Source: Cohnella silvisoli
Lineage (GTDB): Bacteria; Bacillota; Bacilli; Paenibacillales; Paenibacillaceae
DNA length: 64,000 nt
Reading direction: 5' to 3'
Assembly: GCF_021190915.1 (NCBI RefSeq)
Contig: NZ_JAIOAP010000001.1
Location: forward strand, 620,001 to 684,000
A model generated the notes under the pieces. It saw nothing but the letters and a program-made list of their open reading frames with translations, did no database searches and was not told the origin of the DNA. Numbering within the stretch: position 1 is the stretch's first letter; each line of letters begins with the position of its first letter. Below, one piece after another: positions 16,709-24,739 of this stretch. The position numbers were made by a program, and so were the translations under genes.

Positions 16709-18766
16709 ATGTGCCATATTTTCGAATTGGTCGCTTTAGACAAGGATTTCAAACCATTCATAGGAACGCTTACCTGCGATTGGTTAGGTAACGCAAGACC
16801 GGATATTCAAGTATCTTACCCTTCGGCAGGGATGGCCAAAGTTCGTATACGCTTTACGCTGGACGAAGAAGTCCAACAGGACGATTGGCGCGTGGAAATT
16901 CGTCCGGTTATATTGCCGACGTTCCACTGGTCCCCGCACCTTACTCCAACATCCGAACACGTGATCGACCAGCATTCTTTCCGCAGTCCTGCGCTTATCG
17001 TACATGACGGTGCCAAACTGCTCTCGATAGTTCCCGATCTGGATGTGTTGGCTGATAACAAAGGGGAGGTTATGAGCGGTCGTTCTTCCGATCCCCGCTG
17101 GTACATGGACATGGATGCGCCCAATAATCGGCTTGCATTGGGGATGTGCGGCACTTCGGTTAAAGAGCATGTTCTGTACTTTCGGGAACCGGGAGCGCGA
17201 TTTCCTCGGGGGCAGGTAGAGTTCGGCTTTTATCTCTTCGTGTCCGAAGACCCGGCGAGCATTGCCAATCCGTGGCGCGATTTGCTCCGCCTTATGTGGA
17301 AGGGATGGGGAAGTCCGCTTCTCGCTCAAGGGCAGCCGATTAGCGGCGAACTCGATTCGTATGTAGATCGGGCTTATCATTGGGCGTTTCAGGATTGGCG
17401 GGATGTGGTATGGCAGGAATTCGAGCTTGATGGTAAAAGGGTTGGCGCCCCGGTGTTCATCGTGAACGTGACCCAAAGTCCGAATTATCCGGGAGTACCT
17501 AGCGAAAGGGAGGTTCGATCGATCTGGAATCAAGCGTGGTTCAGCTCGCTGCGTTCCGCGCATGGACTGTTCCGTTACGGACGGCTGATTAAAAATGAAG
17601 ATTACGTGGAGAAAGCTCATTTGATGAAGGAGCTTGCTTTATCGGCACCGCAAACGAACGGCTTCTTTCCGTCGGTTATCGCAACGGAGATGGAACAGGT
17701 TGAGCTGGATGGCAAAGTTTACAATCGGTCCAAAGGCTGGTCGACCCTCTACTGGGGCAATTCCGACCGCAATCCGTTTCACCTTAACATTCGCGAGGCT
17801 CCGCTTCATGTTTTGGATATGAGTTGGACGGCTTTACTGATGTTGCGCTGGCATGACGAATTGGAACGGGATGAGCGATTGCTGGATTATGCCCGTAGAT
17901 ATGCGGATTCTCTACTGGCTTTGCAGGATGAGCGCGGATTTTTCCCGGGATGGATCGACGAGAAGAGCTTCAAGCCCTGCGGAGTATTGGATGATTCCCC
18001 GGAAACTTCGCTTTCGGTTACTTTTTTGCTGAAGCTGTACGAATTAACCGCCGACCCGTTATATGCGGATGCCGCTTATAAGGCAATGGATGCAGTGTGC
18101 ACGGAAATCGTACCGGAAGGACGCTGGGAAGACTTCGAAACCTACTGGTCGTGCAGCCGCTGGATGCAAGTCGAGTCGTTGGGAAATAAGATTGTTCGGA
18201 ATAACATGCACAAGCAGTGCAATTTTTCGATGTTCTGGACGGCTGAAGCGCTGCTCGCTTGTTATCGGTTGACGGGGCGGGAGGACTACTTGAATATCGG
18301 TCGGCGTTGCTTGGATGAACTGCTGATGACCCAAGCGACATGGCAGCCGCCTTATATTTATGTGCCGGCTTTAGGCGGTTTCGGAGTAATGAACGCGGAC
18401 GGGGAATGGAACGATGCGCGGCAGAGCCTTTTCGCCGAACTCATTGTTGCCTATGGATTCGAGCTGAATGAGGACGAATACAAGGAGCGGGGACTGGCGG
18501 CTATGCGCGCATCGTTCACGATGATGTACTGCCCCGAGAATGAGTCGGTCAAAGAGCGATGGGAGAAGGCGTGGCCGTTCCTGAACGAAAAGGATTATGG
18601 ATTTATGATGGAAAACTACGGTCATGGGGGAAGAACGCACCCGGTAGAAGATCCGATGGGCGAATTCACGATATTCGATTGGGGTAATGGGGCCGCGGCC
18701 GAAGGGTATTTGCGTTTGCTCGACCGCTTCGGGAAAGAGTTTGTTGCTGGACAATATCCTAAGTGA
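16709..18766 (+). CDS. Uncharacterised glycosidase-like protein with alpha/alpha toroid
   Basis: The 685-residue protein has no signal peptide and would be cytoplasmic. The first 230 residues are strand-rich and resemble no domain I can name. From about 280 to 680 the pattern is repeated helix pairs of six-hairpin toroid type ('MSWTALLMLRWHDELERDER', 'YARRYADSLLALQDERGFFP', 'DSPETSLSVTFLLKLYEL'), as in GH88/GH105/GH127 and related families. Several Asp/Glu in the inter-helix loops could be catalytic, but I cannot assign them. It sits between importer permeases and a secreted DUF4185 protein, so it probably acts on the oligosaccharide brought in. The specific reaction is unknown. Confidence 0.7.
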   Translation: MCHIFELVALDKDFKPFIGTLTCDWLGNARPDIQVSYPSAGMAKVRIRFTLDEEVQQDDWRVEIRPVILPTFHWSPHLTPTSEHVIDQHSFRSPALIVHDGAKLLSIVPDLDVLADNKGEVMSGRSSDPRWYMDMDAPNNRLALGMCGTSVKEHVLYFREPGARFPRGQVEFGFYLFVSEDPASIANPWRDLLRLMWKGWGSPLLAQGQPISGELDSYVDRAYHWAFQDWRDVVWQEFELDGKRVGAPVFIVNVTQSPNYPGVPSEREVRSIWNQAWFSSLRSAHGLFRYGRLIKNEDYVEKAHLMKELALSAPQTNGFFPSVIATEMEQVELDGKVYNRSKGWSTLYWGNSDRNPFHLNIREAPLHVLDMSWTALLMLRWHDELERDERLLDYARRYADSLLALQDERGFFPGWIDEKSFKPCGVLDDSPETSLSVTFLLKLYELTADPLYADAAYKAMDAVCTEIVPEGRWEDFETYWSCSRWMQVESLGNKIVRNNMHKQCNFSMFWTAEALLACYRLTGREDYLNIGRRCLDELLMTQATWQPPYIYVPALGGFGVMNADGEWNDARQSLFAELIVAYGFELNEDEYKERGLAAMRASFTMMYCPENESVKERWEKAWPFLNEKDYGFMMENYGHGGRTHPVEDPMGEFTIFDWGNGAAAEGYLRLLDRFGKEFVAGQYPK

Positions 18767-20750
18767 GGATGATGGAGGCACGGTTAAGAAAAGGTGGAAA
18801 TGGCTTCTGATAGCTGTACTGTTGGCGGTGTCAACGGCGTATGCCGGGGCGGCCGGGGCAGTGACTCCCACGAATGTAACCAAGATTTCACGCGTTACCG
18901 GTGCAACTCCAAGCGGGGAGACGATCCCCAATCCGAATCAGACACACTCCAATTATCAGGTGGAAGGAACGGATCTCGGCATCATGTGGGACAAAGGAGG
19001 AGGCGAAATATTCGTCCTCTTCGGCGACACCTTCGGTCCAGGATGGTGCGGCAACGGGGGCTGCGGCAGCGGATGGCGCAGCAACGTACTCGCCAAATCC
19101 TCGGATACGAATCTCGTGGATGGGATGACTTTTTCCACGATGATTCAGGATACGCCGGGCCATGCCAAAGAAATCCTCAATTCCAAAAAAATCAATAACG
19201 ATGAAATGACGGTCATTCCGACGGCTGGGGTTACGGTCGGCAGCAGGCATTATATTCATTACATGTCCGTTAATCATTGGGGCAATCCGGGAGAATGGTT
19301 TACCAATTATTCAGGCATCGCCTATTCCGACGATAACGGGCAAACTTGGACGAAACACGCCACGGCAAAATGGCAAAACAACGCGAGTTGGAGCAGTAAA
19401 TTTCAAATGGCCGCATTCGTGAAGGACGGCGGGTTCGTGTATATGTACGCAACGCCGAACGGGAGATATGGCAGCGTGTATTTGGCGAGAGTGCCGGAGG
19501 CGGGCATGCTCAATATCGGGGATTACCGTTATTGGGACGGCAACGGCTGGAATACGTCGGAAGCGACGGCCGCGCCCGTCACGATCGGTATTGCCGGAGA
19601 AATGTCGGTCATCTATAACACGTATTACAACAGATTTATAATGACTTACTTGAATCCGTATACCGAAGCGCTTGTCATGAGGGATGCGGGAAGTCCGACG
19701 GGACCGTGGAGCGGCGAGAAAATACTCGTGAGAGGCAGCGATTACCCGGGGATGTACGGATCTTTCATGCATCCTTGGTCGAACGGCGGATCGGATTTGT
19801 ATTTTGTCATGTCCGAGTGGGGGCCGTACAATACGTTTTTGATGAAAGCGACTTTAACCGCCGACTCCTTCGGCAATAACTTGATATCCGAGCCGGGGTT
19901 CGAGACGCAGGCTGCAACCACGTACATGGCTCCATGGTACTTGCAGGGGAATGGCGGCGTCGACCGCAACCTCGGAAGTGCGAGAACCGGTCAAGATAAC
20001 GGGTTTGTTCGGTATAATAGCGGTTGGAATGCATTAAAACAAAGCGTAGCCGTTCAGCCTTACACGGATTATACATTGAAGGGCTGGGTACGAACGTCAG
20101 GCAATAATAACGAAGGTTACTTCGGGGCGCGAGGGCCGAATAACGGTCCCGTTCTGAATGAAACCCGGTTTTACTCCTTGGCGAATTATACCGAGCTTAC
20201 CGTAAACTTTAATTCAGGCGCGAATTCAGTCGTGGAAGTTTACGGCGGGATGTGGGCGAACAACGGCGATACGTGGATTCAACTGGACGACGTCAGCCTT
20301 GTCCGGGGGCCTAATCTTGTTGGGCAGTCTGGATTCGAGCAGCAGCCTTCATCTACACCGACTTCACCCTGGTACAAAATGGGAAATGCTGGAATTGATC
20401 GCAATCTTGGATTTTCCCGCACGGGAGTTAACAATGCTTGGGCACGCAATACAACTGGCTGGAACGCGATGAAGCAGGAAATCGCCGTGGAGCCGAATAC
20501 CAGCTATACGATGACCGGCTGGGTTCGCACCTCCGCCAATCATAATAACGGTTATTTCGGCGCGCAAACGCTGGGAGGCGGTCCGATTCTAAACGAGCTT
20601 CATATGACCCAAGCATTCGGCTATTACACGCAGCAGACGGTCGTCTTTAACTCCGGCAACAATCACAGCGTCGAGTTGTTTGTCGGTACTTGGGCGAATA
20701 ATGCGGACACATGGATTCAAATCGACGATTTGAGTGTCGTGAAGAATTAA
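18741..20750 (+). CDS. Secreted DUF4185 (GH183-like) protein with two carbohydrate-binding modules
   Basis: The visible signal peptide (VKKRWKWLLIAVLLAVS...) follows a segment with no ATG; TTG 18741 inside the preceding gene is the nearest plausible start, and the start is uncertain. Residues of about 40-390 match DUF4185: 'FVLFGDTFGPGWCGNGG', 'GIAYSDDNGQTWTKH', 'WSSKFQMAAFVKDGGFVYMY' and 'MSVIYNTYYNRFIMTYL', a five-bladed-propeller-like layout. DUF4185 includes the endo-D-arabinanases of family GH183 (established). The C-terminus has two about 135-residue repeats, each with 'W..GN.G.DRNLG', 'GW.....' and 'TWIQ.DD.S', which look like beta-sandwich carbohydrate-binding modules. It likely cleaves an extracellular polysaccharide whose products enter through the importer of this operon. 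D-arabinan is possible; another glycan is equally open. Confidence 0.72.
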   Translation: MLLDNILSEDDGGTVKKRWKWLLIAVLLAVSTAYAGAAGAVTPTNVTKISRVTGATPSGETIPNPNQTHSNYQVEGTDLGIMWDKGGGEIFVLFGDTFGPGWCGNGGCGSGWRSNVLAKSSDTNLVDGMTFSTMIQDTPGHAKEILNSKKINNDEMTVIPTAGVTVGSRHYIHYMSVNHWGNPGEWFTNYSGIAYSDDNGQTWTKHATAKWQNNASWSSKFQMAAFVKDGGFVYMYATPNGRYGSVYLARVPEAGMLNIGDYRYWDGNGWNTSEATAAPVTIGIAGEMSVIYNTYYNRFIMTYLNPYTEALVMRDAGSPTGPWSGEKILVRGSDYPGMYGSFMHPWSNGGSDLYFVMSEWGPYNTFLMKATLTADSFGNNLISEPGFETQAATTYMAPWYLQGNGGVDRNLGSARTGQDNGFVRYNSGWNALKQSVAVQPYTDYTLKGWVRTSGNNNEGYFGARGPNNGPVLNETRFYSLANYTELTVNFNSGANSVVEVYGGMWANNGDTWIQLDDVSLVRGPNLVGQSGFEQQPSSTPTSPWYKMGNAGIDRNLGFSRTGVNNAWARNTTGWNAMKQEIAVEPNTSYTMTGWVRTSANHNNGYFGAQTLGGGPILNELHMTQAFGYYTQQTVVFNSGNNHSVELFVGTWANNADTWIQIDDLSVVKN

Positions 20751-20770
20751 GCGAGCAGGTAGCAGTAACC

Positions 20771-21421
20771 TCCCTGCCTCCGTGCGACTCAGTAGGTCCA
20801 GATTCTGAACCTATTAGTGTTTCTGAAGCTCCGCGCGACGCAGTAAGTCCAGATTCTGAACCTATTGGTGTTTCTGATGCTCTGTGGCGGGGAGTTGTGC
20901 TAAATATTCGAGTAATTCGTGCGTGGCGGGGTTTATGGCGGGGAGTTGTTCTAAATATTCGAGTAATTCCTGCGTGGCAGGGGCTGGTGACGGGGAGTTG
21001 TGCTAAATATTCGAGTAATTCGTGCGTGGCGGGGCTTGTGGCGGGGAATTGTTCTAAATATTCGAGTAATTCGTGCGTGGCAGGGGCTAGTGCGGGGAAT
21101 TGTTCTAAATATTCGAGTAATTCGTACGTGTCGGGGCTTGTGGCGGGGAGTTGTTCTTAATATTCGAGTAATTCGTGCGTGGCAGGGGCTTGTGGCGGGG
21201 AGTTGCTCTAAATATTCGAGTAATTCGTGCGTGGCGGGGCTTATGGCGGGGAGTTGTGCTAAATATTCGAGTAATTCGTGCGTGCCGGGCTGGTGGCGGG
21301 GAGTTGTTCTAAGTATTCGAGTAATTCGTGCGTGCAAGAGTCTGAGATGCTGTAAGTCCAATTCTGAACCTATTGGCAGTTTTGGTGCTCCGTGCGCCTC
21401 AGTAAGTCCAGATTCTGTAAA
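20771..21421. repeat. Outer ~51-bp tandem repeat (GTCCAGATTCTGAACC family), split by an inner array
   Basis: Units containing GTCCAGATTCTGAACC start at 20796 and 20847 on the left and GTCCA(GA)TTCTG units at 21356 and 21406 on the right. The period is 51 on the left and 50 on the right. The 509 bases between 20847 and 21356 are almost exactly ten periods, and that space is filled by the different array at 20884-21335. No gene is supported in this region; open frames across it are a by-product of the 51-bp period. Confidence 0.8.
20884..21335. repeat. Inner tandem repeat, nine ~51-bp units (TTCGAGTAATTCG family)
   Basis: TTCGAGTAATTC occurs at 20907, 20958, 21010, 21061, 21112, 21163, 21215, 21266 and 21316, spacing 50-52. 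Each unit reads GGGGAGTT(or AATT)GT.CTAAATA then TTCGAGTAATTCGTGCGTGGC. GAGTT/GAATT pairs with AATTC to make a small stem with a loop of about 17. It lies between the 3' ends of two convergent genes. Confidence 0.9.
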
Positions 21422-21433
21422 CTCGCACTAAAC

Positions 21434-21474
21434 AAAGCACTCCCGCGGGCTTAAGCCAACGGGAGTGCTTTATT
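21434..21474. terminator. Bidirectional terminator between convergent genes
   Basis: AAAGCACTCCCG (21434-21445) pairs perfectly with CGGGAGTGCTTT (21460-21471), with A-rich and T-rich flanks on the two sides. It can end transcripts from the DUF4185 gene on the plus strand and the dioxygenase gene on the minus strand. Confidence 0.8.
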
Positions 21475-21486
21475 ATTTACAATAAA

Positions 21487-22224
21487 TTAAGCATTCTCCC
21501 ACTGATTGCGTCCATCCACATCGATGCCGCGAGCGAGCCATATTTTATGGCCTTCATTGACTTCCGGAATGACCCTGGCATCTGTAGCGAAATAGCGCAT
21601 CGTGTATCCGCAACGGCGGAATTCGCTCTTGTTCGGCGGCGCGCCGTGAATGATTCTGGAATCGTGCAAGGAGCATTCGCCGGGCTCGAGCTCAAAGTAC
21701 ACCGCCTTGGATTCGTCGATATTTTTAATCTGCGTGTTGAAAATATTTTCCCCCATGCTCACGTCTTCATACTCCGAGAACCCGTTCATATGCGTCCCCG
21801 GGATGACGCGCATGCAGCCGTTTTCCTTCCAGCTGCGGTCGATCGCGAGCCACACGGTTATGATTTTGTCGAAGCGGGTTAAACGTCCGTTCCAGTAAGA
21901 AGAATCTTCATGCCACGGAGTTTGTCGCCCGATAAGGGGTTCCTTGCATATGAAATGGCTGGACCACAAGCCAATGTTCGGTCCGATGATGGACTGGACC
22001 AAGTCCAGCACATTGTCATCCAATAAGAACGGAAGCAGCCGCTCATCGCGAAAATGAGGGGTGTCTTGCTCACTGTTCATTCTTCTGCCGTGGCTGGCCC
22101 ATTGCTCTTCGAAAATCTCCGTGAGCTTCGATAACTTCTCCGGGCTGAAGAGCTGCTTCTTGTGCAGGATATAACCGTTCTGCTCATAAAATTTAGTTTC
22201 TTCCAAGGTAAGCGCATCTGTCAT
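21487..22224 (-). CDS. Phytanoyl-CoA dioxygenase (PhyH) family oxygenase
   Basis: A 245-residue Fe(II)/2-oxoglutarate oxygenase. The metal triad is visible as H105-x-D107 ('PWHEDSSYW') and H193 ('IIHGAPPN'), and an Arg in 'RCGYTMRYF' (R210) would bind 2-oxoglutarate. The fold is the PhyH double-stranded beta helix of normal length. Bacterial members hydroxylate many small molecules, so the substrate cannot be named. An AraC regulator is divergently encoded 148 bases away, and a second PhyH/AraC divergent pair exists at 47123-48893. An AGGGAGGTTCC site (minus strand) precedes ATG 22224. Confidence 0.88.
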   Translation of the reverse strand: MTDALTLEETKFYEQNGYILHKKQLFSPEKLSKLTEIFEEQWASHGRRMNSEQDTPHFRDERLLPFLLDDNVLDLVQSIIGPNIGLWSSHFICKEPLIGRQTPWHEDSSYWNGRLTRFDKIITVWLAIDRSWKENGCMRVIPGTHMNGFSEYEDVSMGENIFNTQIKNIDESKAVYFELEPGECSLHDSRIIHGAPPNKSEFRRCGYTMRYFATDARVIPEVNEGHKIWLARGIDVDGRNQWENA

Positions 22225-22288
22225 TGAAGGAACCTCCCTTAAGTGGTAGAGCTATCTTCTTCCTCTTAAGAATATTGCATTAGGCGAT

Positions 22289-22354
22289 GAACATCTTGTC
22301 GCAGCCCGAAGCTCCTAACATCATTTTTTGTGCTATATTGATATTAAGATGTTC
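22289..22354. promoter_or_regulatory. Inverted repeat in the divergent PhyH/AraC promoter region
   Basis: GAACATCTT (22289-22297) and AAGATGTTC (22346-22354) form a perfect 9-base inverted repeat whose arms are 57 bases apart. In a divergent regulator/target region this is a reasonable pair of operator half-sites or, for the right arm, a leader element just before the AraC ribosome-binding site. Function is inferred. Confidence 0.35.
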
Positions 22355-22372
22355 TGAAGGAGGGGGGATAAC

Positions 22373-23224
22373 ATGTTGAAGCTATTGGCCGAATCCACCA
22401 TCGATCCGGAATTATCCTTTCACTATGCCTATCGTCAGACGATGCACGTAACCTCCGATCCGCATGATCACGACTTCTTTGAAATATTCGTAACTTTTGA
22501 TCCGGTGAATCACTATGTGAATGGAGTTAAGCAAGAGTTAGCTTCCGGGATTCTTGTGTTCATTAGGCCGGAGGATCAGCATTATTACGAAACGATCGGC
22601 ACAGCGCCTTTTCACATCGTTAACATCGCGTTTCCGCAAGAGGTTTTCGATTCATTCAATAACTATTTAGAGGAACCTGCATTTGTGAAGGGGATGTTGG
22701 AGTGCGAGCTGCCACCAGTCTTAAAATTGCAGCCCTTCGAGCCGTTTGCGATCAAAAGCAGTTTTCAAGAGCTCGCCTTCTCGTCCAATCCAGATAAGAC
22801 GATTCTCCGGCATCAATTCAAGATGTTGTTGCTTCATGTGTTCGTCCAATATTTTCAAAGGTTACGGAATGACGCCAAGTCCTCCATTCCGCAATGGCTG
22901 CAAGAGCTCAAAGTGATTATGCAGCAGAAAGAGCATTTCGTTGCGGGATTGCCGAAGTTGATCGAGCTAAGCGGCAAGAGCCAGGAGCATTTAGGCCGCA
23001 GCATTAAGAAACATTACGGAATGACGCCGACCGAGTGGCTGAACGGGTTTAAGCTGCAATATGCGGCGAGTCTTCTTCTCCATACGGAAGAGAGCATTAT
23101 CGATATCTCCATAGAAGCGGGCTTTGATAACCTGAGCCATTTTTATCACGTGTTCAAGCGATATTATAAGCTGTCTCCGGCCAGATACCGCAAAGTGAAC
23201 AAGAAGGTGATTGTTCCGCAATAG
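22373..23224 (+). CDS. AraC family transcriptional regulator
   Basis: A 283-residue regulator: an N-terminal cupin-like sensing domain ('DPHDHDFFEIFVTFDPVNHY', 'LVFIRPEDQHYYE') and a C-terminal AraC double helix-turn-helix ('LIELSGKSQEHLGRSIKKHYG', 'ISIEAGFDNLSHFYHVFKRY'). ATG 22373 follows AAGGAGGGGGG. It is divergent from the PhyH oxygenase at 21487 and most likely controls it. The ligand is unknown. Confidence 0.92.
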   Translation: MLKLLAESTIDPELSFHYAYRQTMHVTSDPHDHDFFEIFVTFDPVNHYVNGVKQELASGILVFIRPEDQHYYETIGTAPFHIVNIAFPQEVFDSFNNYLEEPAFVKGMLECELPPVLKLQPFEPFAIKSSFQELAFSSNPDKTILRHQFKMLLLHVFVQYFQRLRNDAKSSIPQWLQELKVIMQQKEHFVAGLPKLIELSGKSQEHLGRSIKKHYGMTPTEWLNGFKLQYAASLLLHTEESIIDISIEAGFDNLSHFYHVFKRYYKLSPARYRKVNKKVIVPQ

Positions 23225-23319
23225 TTCTTATTAAGGTTACAACTTAGGTCCTCCTATATTTACTGTTTTTCAATAAGTACTCAAGGCGAAAAGTACCTTC
23301 ATCGGGCTAGAACGCTGCG

Positions 23320-23410
23320 CTTCGTTGTGGTGAAGGCAGTTTTTTGGCCTTGGTGAAGTCGCAACGCTGCGCTTCGTGATGGCGAGGGCAGTTTTTTGGC
23401 CTTGGCGAAG
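23320..23410. repeat. Two ~52-bp repeat units (GGCAGTTTTTTGGCCTTGG family)
   Basis: GGCAGTTTTTTGGCCTTGG is present twice, 52 bases apart (AGGCAG at 23334, GGGCAG at 23386), each followed or preceded by CAACGCTGCGCTTC. The AAGGC...GCCTT ends give a 5-bp stem with a T-rich loop. The same family recurs at 44411-44600. The gene-free stretch 23225-23563 holds only this and the ribosome-binding site of the next gene. Confidence 0.85.
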
Positions 23411-23563
23411 GATGGCACATGCCCATCCCGAGGATGGCTAAGCCGGTTAATAAGAATTGAAAGAAAGCGAAAAATACTCTTGCGGAATTAGCGAACTGGG
23501 AGTATAACTTAAGAGATTTCACAATGTTTGAGACCATGAATAGAGCAGAGCAGGTGGCACAAG

Positions 23564-24121
23564 TTGGATGTGAAATTTTGTTCGTCGTGCGGTCAGGAAA
23601 TGGAGACCCGCGACGTTGACGGTACGTTAAGAAGAGCTTGCACCCAGTGCAGCTTCGTTCATTGGGGAAATTATAGCATCGGCGTTGGCGCGCTAGTCGT
23701 TAAGGACGATAAAATGCTGCTCGTTCGCAGAGCGCAGGAGCCAGGCAAAGGCTATTGGACGAACCCAGGCGGATATATCGAGCAGTTGGAGCCGATCGAA
23801 GAGACGATAAGAAGAGAAGTTGCGGAGGAATGCGGCGTGGAAGCCGTTGTTCGTGGAGTCGTAGCCTTGCGAGACCAGCCGAGAAGCATCCATAACCTGT
23901 ATGTCGCTTTCTCGATGGACTATGTGAGCGGGGATCCGACTCCGGATGGCGTCGAGGTTGATGCTGCAGGATTTTACAGTTTGCAGGAGATGGAGACAAT
24001 GAACGTCGCTCCTTTCACCCAATGGCTGGTAGACGTTGCTCTTCGCGGTCAATCGGAGGGACTATTGTTAGACGATAAGCCTATTATTCCGCTTAACGGG
24101 TATGGACTATTTAGAGTATAA
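23564..24121 (+). CDS. Nudix hydrolase with N-terminal zinc ribbon
   Basis: TTG 23564 follows an AGGTGG site; no ATG fits. The 185-residue protein begins with a zinc ribbon C6-x2-C9...C26-x2-C29 like that of NADH pyrophosphatases, then a Nudix domain with a complete Nudix box G-x5-E-x7-REVAEECGV. It hydrolyses a nucleoside-diphosphate derivative; the zinc ribbon hints at dinucleotides such as NADH or ADP-sugars, but the substrate is not decided by sequence. The next gene follows after 18 bases and may share the transcript. Confidence 0.9.
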   Translation: MDVKFCSSCGQEMETRDVDGTLRRACTQCSFVHWGNYSIGVGALVVKDDKMLLVRRAQEPGKGYWTNPGGYIEQLEPIEETIRREVAEECGVEAVVRGVVALRDQPRSIHNLYVAFSMDYVSGDPTPDGVEVDAAGFYSLQEMETMNVAPFTQWLVDVALRGQSEGLLLDDKPIIPLNGYGLFRV

Positions 24122-24139
24122 CGGAAGGCTGGTGTCCTA

Positions 24140-24562
24140 ATGCCAACTCATATGCCGCATGGATCTAAAGAGATATCGTCTCCCCAGACGAGATCTTCTC
24201 CATCAAACGCGTCTTCCCCGTCACTGTCCCATTCGCATGGGATGACCCCTGATCAAATGCTTGAGCTGCAATCGCAAGCGGGCAATCAGGAGGTTATGGC
24301 AATGACTCAACCGCAAAAAAACAACACTGGTTTACCCGCTAGGTTACCCAATCATGCTAAAATACAGTCTATGTTTGACTCGGAGGATGGCGCGAAAGTA
24401 CATTATAACTCCGACAAACCTGCTCAATTGCAAGCTCATGCCTATGCTCAAGGCTCCGATATTCACGTTGGAGCAGGCCAAGAGCAGCATCTCCCCCACG
24501 AAGCATGGCATGCCGTGCAGCAGAAGCAAGGAAGAGTCCAGCCGACAACACCTCAAGCTTGA
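24140..24562 (+). CDS. Short DUF4157 protein with HEAWH motif, apparently truncated
   Basis: The 140-residue protein has a Ser/His/Pro-rich, probably disordered start (1-35), the 'LQSQAGNQEVMAM' segment that matches the conserved LQ..AGN.AV motif of DUF4157 proteins, then 'VHYNSDKPAQLQAHAYAQGS' and the metallopeptidase-like 'HEAWH' (120-124) with 'AVQQKQGRVQP'. In the family the domain continues to a third metal ligand (an E-x-EAD-type segment) and then to a toxin or cargo region; here a TGA stop follows at once. DUF4157 is linked to cargo of extracellular contractile injection systems (established), but no such structural genes are here. It is likely a remnant or a stand-alone leader. The ribosome site is weak. 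Confidence 0.75.
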   Translation: MPTHMPHGSKEISSPQTRSSPSNASSPSLSHSHGMTPDQMLELQSQAGNQEVMAMTQPQKNNTGLPARLPNHAKIQSMFDSEDGAKVHYNSDKPAQLQAHAYAQGSDIHVGAGQEQHLPHEAWHAVQQKQGRVQPTTPQA

Positions 24563-24583
24563 GGCAAGCGCATGAAGTAATGA

Positions 24584-24623
24584 GAAGATCGGATGCCATG
24601 CGAATGGGTCCGGTCTTCTTTTT
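24584..24623 (+). terminator. Rho-independent terminator
   Basis: GAAGATCGGA (24584-24593) pairs with TCCGGTCTTC (24609-24618) with one G-U pair, followed by TTTTT. It ends the Nudix/DUF4157 transcript. Confidence 0.8.
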
Positions 24624-24668
24624 GCTGCGCAAGTTCCTGAAATAAGACTCCAGTTCCATTTATAGAAC

Positions 24669-24697
24669 TTGTAACTTAGGAGGCTTCACTTTATACT
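24669..24697 (+). promoter_or_regulatory. Sigma-A promoter of the membrane AraC regulator
   Basis: TTGTAA (24669-24674), spacer of 17, TATACT (24692-24697), 43 bases upstream of the start codon at 24740. Confidence 0.65.
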
Positions 24698-24739
24698 TTC
24701 CGGTGAGAGAGACCAAAGAGGGTTCAAGGGGGAATACGG

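Noticed and set aside
20711-21431. Open frames with GSCSKYSSNSCVAG-type repeats
   Set aside because: Same effect in the 21-kb array; competing frames exist on both strands and none has a start site of its own.
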